A DNA stretch of 64,000 nt, taken from positions 124,001 through 188,000 of the forward strand of contig NW_025776240.1 in assembly GCF_021130785.1 (NCBI RefSeq), written 5' to 3'. This stretch comes from Homalodisca vitripennis. Taxonomy: Eukaryota; Arthropoda; Insecta; Hemiptera; Cicadellidae. The translations under genes and the position numbers were made by a program. This document shows, one piece after another, positions 59,620 through 64,000 of this stretch. Under the pieces are notes generated by a model that saw only the letters and a program-made list of their open reading frames with translations, searched no databases and had not been told where the DNA came from. The stretch's first letter is position 1. Every line of letters begins with the position of its first letter.

Positions 59620-61320
59620 CTAAATAGTGCAAGGTCTTGGGTTTTTTATAAAGTATGGTAATTTCGAGAAAATTATATGAGCAATATAGTGAGATGATGT
59701 TGAATTAAAGGCTTTAACGAGTCTAGGAACAATAATTCTGTTATGAAGTGAAGAAACGCGTGTAAAATGGCTGTGGTTACTGTGAATGAAAATTGAATCT
59801 CGATGTTGAAAAATGTACAAAACTAATGTTCGGATATATAATTGCGAGACGTTAAAAACTTTAAATTCTTCAAATAATAAATTGGTTGGATAAGTACGAT
59901 TTCGCTTCAGAGCTACTTTTATAATAGTTTTTTTGAACGACTTCTAAGGGAGCAAGGTTATTTTGAAAACAGCCACCCCATGCTAAATTACCATACTGAA
60001 GAATTGATTGCACCATAAGCATAGTATACAGTTTTTAAAAGATCTATTGTAAGTATATTACGCAGATTACAAAATATAAAGATAAATTTACGAAGTTTAT
60101 TCCGCATGTAAGCTACGTGATTACACCACTTCAAACGATTGTCAAAAAAACTACAACCCAAGTATTTATACTCACTCACCCTATCAATACATTCACACAA
60201 AACGCATCCATCCTGGCCACCACAAGTATGCAACCGTAGATTAAAAACAAAAGGATCGCCGTCAGCTCGTATAGAGATTGGCATACATTTAGTTTTGGCT
60301 ATATTAACCGTGAGCCGACATTGATCAAACCAGCGCTTGACAGTGAGTAGACCGCGCTCAGCCACATCCCTCACTTCCTCCCAGCTTTCACCTCAAATAA
60401 CAAAGCGGTGTCGTCCGCATAAAGAAATATCTGTCCTTTACACAGAGTCAATCTTCCTAGATTGTTAATAAAAATTAAGAAAAGCAAGGGTCCCAAGAGT
60501 ACTGCCTTGCAGAACCCCATACTCAATTTTTTGAGGAACGCTTGTATGGCCTAAAACAGAAACAACTTGATACCGATCGGACAAATAACTTTTGAACCAA
60601 TCTCCAAGAGTTCCCTTGTATTCCAATATATTTTAATTTTTGTAGTAGTAATTGGTCTATCAACTGTATCAAAAGCTTTAGCTAAATCTATAAAAAATCA
60701 ATAATGGTTTTTTATTACGGCTAATCGTGTCATGAACACTTTTAGTTAGCAAATATAAATCGTCATTCAAAATTCTTATCTTTTCTGAAACCGAATTGAT
60801 TTTGTACAAGAATATTATTTGATGTTTAAATATGTTTCGAGTTGAATTCTAACACATTTTTCCAATAATTTAGATAAAACACTAGTTAAAGTTATTGGCC
60901 AGCTGAAGCTAACACATCGATTTTTTGGGCCTCCCTTATAGATTGGAATTACTTTACCCATTTTAAAAGATGCTGGGAAAATTCCCTGTGACATACTATT
61001 GTTTATAATATGTAGAAGTGGAAGCTTTAATAAATTAAAAAAACATTTTGATAAGAGTAACCGGGATTCCATCTTCTCCCGGAGCAGACCCGCCTCCAAG
61101 GTTTTGTACAACATGAGCAAGGACATCCTCGGATATCGGCTCCAGCTGGAAGTAAGAATTCGCCCCGTAATCCTCGTCATTCATAACGACTTCAGTCACG
61201 GGAGGCACAGCACTGGCTAAGTTGGCACCTACCCTAACATAGTACTCATTTAATGTGTTAGCTACATTATTTATATCATTTGTCTCAATATTAATTTTGC
61301 CATCCAGAAAACTGTTCAAT
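59620..61320 (-). pseudogene. LINE reverse transcriptase and C-terminal region, decayed
   Basis: 61035-61319 carries GGSAPGEDGIPVTLIK, the start of the RT domain. 60815-61180 carries SQGIFPASFKMGKVIPIYK and PITLTSVLSKLLEKCV, the conserved RT N-terminal motifs. Phase changes follow. The YADDT catalytic stretch is legible near 60410-60430, with a GVPQGS-type region near 60500-60520 damaged. 59988-60374 holds the thumb-like part with WFDQCRLTVNIAKTKCM and EYKYLGCSF. The element is non-functional. Confidence 0.8.
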
Positions 61321-61613
61321 AGGAAAGGAATCTTTTTTTTTTATTCATGTCCATAATTTCAGCAATATTTTTCCACAAGAGCTTATTATTATTTTTTGAT
61401 TCATTTATTTTATTTCTAAAATACATTTCTTTAGCCAATTTAATAGTTTTATTTAAGAGATTTCTGTAGTGCTTGAAACGGGTTTTTAACATTGCATTAA
61501 AAGGCTGGCTTTTGAGCTCTTACTCATTCTATCTCTAACTCGAATTGATTTAATTAGTCCAGCGGTAACCCACGGCTTTAGCTTGACGTGCTTAGAAGAA
61601 ATTGGGTTTCTTA

Positions 61614-62530
61614 TTAATTGAGGATTGTAATAGAATATCTTGCAAAATATTCAACAAACTTAGATGCAGACAGATTAACATCCTCGATCTCTAAAATCGG
61701 TGTCCAATTTCTTTCAGAGACAAGACGGCCAGCAATATCAAAGTCAATATATGTGTTTTTAACGAAAGATGGTTGTTTTCTTTTACTTTTAATGAAACTG
61801 TGTTGACTTTGCGAGACAGTAAAATAGTGATCCGTCATTTCCGCTTTGATGACCGCCGACTTAACACCGTCCGTAGTTTTAATATCCGTAAATATATGAT
61901 CAATACAAACTTTTGGAAAATCCAGTAACTCTGGTTGGCACATTAATGCAACTAATGAAAACCAGCTCCATACATTACATCAAGATATCGTTGTGACAGT
62001 GGATCGTTGGTTTTCAGGTAAAATACAACAATTTATATCACCAATCAGCCAGTGAACCCGATCCCTGGGCCTGGTTTCAAGATAAACCTCGAGATCACTA
62101 ATGAAAGAGTCAAGGTCACCGGACGGGCTACGGTAAATGGCGAGCAACGACATCCGCTCCCTGCCAAACGTTATATCTAGTTTCAAACATGTGGCACCGC
62201 TCAGATTCACTTCCGCATGACATACTGAAAAACATTTATTAACGAAAACAATCACGCCATCATTCTGATTCATACTTTCCTTATTTACGAATCTATCATA
62301 CCCATCCATACTCACATTTACACTGCACTCATCCATCCAAGTCTCTGTTTAAAATAATTATGTTCAAACTTAAACTTATAGTTGTTCAAAATGATAATTA
62401 GCTCATCAAAATTCTTTTTACAGCTACGAATATTCAAGCTAAGGATTGTCACTCGATTTTTCATTTACGTCTTCATTTTCTGAGAAAAAATCAAAACTAT
62501 CAACATAATCATAACACATGCATTCACAGC
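61614..62530 (-). pseudogene. LINE endonuclease domain (EEP family), decayed
   Basis: The domain begins with a TILSLNIRS-like start near 62455, preceded by an acidic leader (about 62520). It includes QNDGVIVFVNK, LLAIYRSPSGDLDSFI, HWLIGDINCCIL (62336-61980) and the MTDHYFTVSQ segment (61614-61943), equivalent to the SDH motif. A stop or phase change separates the two frames near 61945-61980. This enzyme would nick target DNA for target-primed reverse transcription. Confidence 0.8.
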
Positions 62531-63654
62531 TCTAAGAATTGACAATTTCATCCATAAACTCGCCCATTGCGCAACCTGCTCATTGTACACCATGCTCAGC
62601 CCACCCGCTCTCTATATATCTATACAGATACCACTACACTTGATAAAAAACTACAACATCATTTTTTTAAATAAACTAAAACCAAATGTAGCTAATTTGC
62701 ACACCGTACACAATGCAGTAAGACCTGTACAAAAACAATATTAATATAACAAAAACTTATATATAGTTGAAACCAAATACCAATATCATATGATATAATA
62801 ATAAAATAAATAAATATTTTTGTTTAATATATAATACATATAAATAAAATAAAATATATACATGGAAGCAATTATCGGTATAGGTACATTTATGTTATGC
62901 TGCAACTTATGTTTAAAAATAAACCAGAAGCACTTTTACTAATTTATGCAATTAAAACTTTTCAAATATAGATATGCTAAAAATAAATCACGTATCTTAT
63001 ATTACATGCCACAATGAAATGGAACTAGCACAAACAAAAATTATAAATTGTTAATAACATATGAATAACTAATTAAAATTAGAAATATACTTCAGTATAA
63101 ATACTGACATGTGCATGCTTATAATTACGTGTGTCATATATATTCAAAAAACTTACTATAAAAAATTATTATTCCATATATAAAAAAGACATAGACGGAA
63201 ATTAGACCTAATATACAATTAACATCGCACTGACCACGCAAAAAAAACATTATCTGTTAACCTTTGGACAGTAAAGCGCTGTAAAAAATGGTAAAATGAA
63301 AAAAAGTAAAACATTTACATTCTGAAACTTGCAATCTCAATGGCATGAAAATATTTATCAGTTAATATTATTTATAAATTAATTATTGTTTTCTACAGTA
63401 ACTTGCTATTCTTATAATAATAAATAATTATTAATAGAAAGATGAGATAAACTGTTTTATAAAACATTATTTTGATATTTTTTCGTTAGCCCGTGTACAC
63501 ATACACATACATACTCACGTGCATACCACACATACATATCACGTGCATACACACATACATACTCACGTGCATACAATACACACACATACACACTCACATG
63601 CATCACACATACTTCTAACTTCAACCCAATACTCACGTATTTATAATTTAATTA
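62531..63654. other. AT-rich rest of the insertion, with a CATA-type minisatellite (63497-63610)
   Basis: It is absent from copy 1 of the duplicated segment, so it belongs to the inserted DNA, as LINE 5' region or another insertion. At 63497-63610 imperfect units of about 24-30 bp, with ACATACATACTCACGTGCAT as core, occur three to four times. No gene is recognised. Confidence 0.5.
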
Positions 63655-64000
63655 TATGTTATATAAATGTTATATTTCTTTGTAATATGACACTTGTCAT
63701 ATCCAATATTATTTATCATCGTTTCTAAAGACTATCCTAGTTTACGTCAATGTTGTGTATTCATCGCATAATTAAATGAAATAGTTAATCACGTTTTGAG
63801 AAGAGAACTGAAAAGTGTATACATGTGCAAATCGTTCCTGGTTATTTAAATTGTTTATTCTAAACAAAATAAATTAAGGTTAAATCATTTCTAAAAAAGG
63901 AAAAGTTAGGATTAAAACGGGTAAAAAATTCTATATAAAATACATAAATATTATAAAAAACACAATGAGTCAATTCCATTAGTTGCTGTTATTGTCAAGT
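63655..64000. repeat. Long duplicated segment, copy 2, right part (runs off the window)
   Basis: This aligns with 27196-27520 of copy 1, for instance through CATATCCAATATTATTTATC and TTACGTCAATGTTGTG. It is still matching at the last base of the window. Confidence 0.9.

Larger units (their letters stand above)
58845..62530 (-). mobile_element. Non-LTR retrotransposon (LINE), nearly full-length but decayed, minus strand
   Basis: Read on the minus strand, an endonuclease domain (about 62455-61614) is followed by reverse transcriptase (about 61320-60400) and a C-terminal region (60374-59620). The 3' end is a run of ATTGATTG-type repeats at 58847-58872. It sits inside copy 2 of the duplicated segment, so it was inserted after the duplication. 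The clade is not resolved (CR1/Jockey-like). A (CA)n tract (59339-59386) lies in the 3' part. Confidence 0.85.

Overview
This is about 64 kb of AT-rich eukaryotic DNA, most probably from an insect or another arthropod. The evidence is the mobile-element set: a Ty3/Gypsy LTR retrotransposon, a DD41D IS630-Tc1-mariner element, a piggyBac element with TTAA target sites, a hAT remnant, two non-LTR retrotransposons, and 5S-rRNA-derived SINEs. Long (AC)n and (AT)n microsatellites fit the same picture. I found no convincing host protein-coding gene, so the window is best read as intergenic or large-intron sequence, and the species cannot be named.

Layout. 1-1079: spacer with an unclassified GC-richer block. 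1080-8446: nearly complete Ty3/Gypsy element with two 879-bp LTRs (one mismatch seen), an ACGT target duplication, gag, a canonical -1 frameshift signal, and pol (PR-RT-RNase H-IN) broken once between RT and RNase H. 8908-9586: a diverged solo LTR of the same family. 14659-16648: DD41D transposon, transposase interrupted by one in-frame stop. 17392-17662: three 88-bp tandem repeats. 17725-18075 and 21640-22170: two relic LTR-retrotransposon leaders. 22441-22650 and 52723-52962: 5S-like SINEs. 25565-27520 and 57606-64000: two copies of a long duplicated segment, the second split by an insertion carrying a LINE. 30396-33526: piggyBac element with exact TTAA flanks, perfect TIRs and palindromic subterminal repeats around a decayed transposase. 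44122-44999: deleted hAT element. 46595-48790: LINE fragment on the minus strand. 51290-52400 and 52985-53370: degenerate tandem repeats. 58845-62530: decayed minus-strand LINE.

The most striking observation is in the LTRs of the Gypsy element. Both contain a 235-bp segment with spliceosomal-intron features: GTAAGT at the start, CTAAT 22 nt before the end, and a T-rich run ending in TTTTAG. The diverged solo LTR at 8908-9586 lacks exactly this segment and is joined at the predicted splice junction. This suggests a spliceable intron inside an LTR, and a family member made by reverse transcription of spliced RNA (or an intron gain).

How the parts work together: gag and pol of the Gypsy element would be translated from one RNA, with the A AAA AAC heptamer and a downstream GC stem setting the Gag:Gag-Pol ratio. 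The other elements are independent insertions, several of them nested or decayed. The sequence gives no sign that they cooperate.
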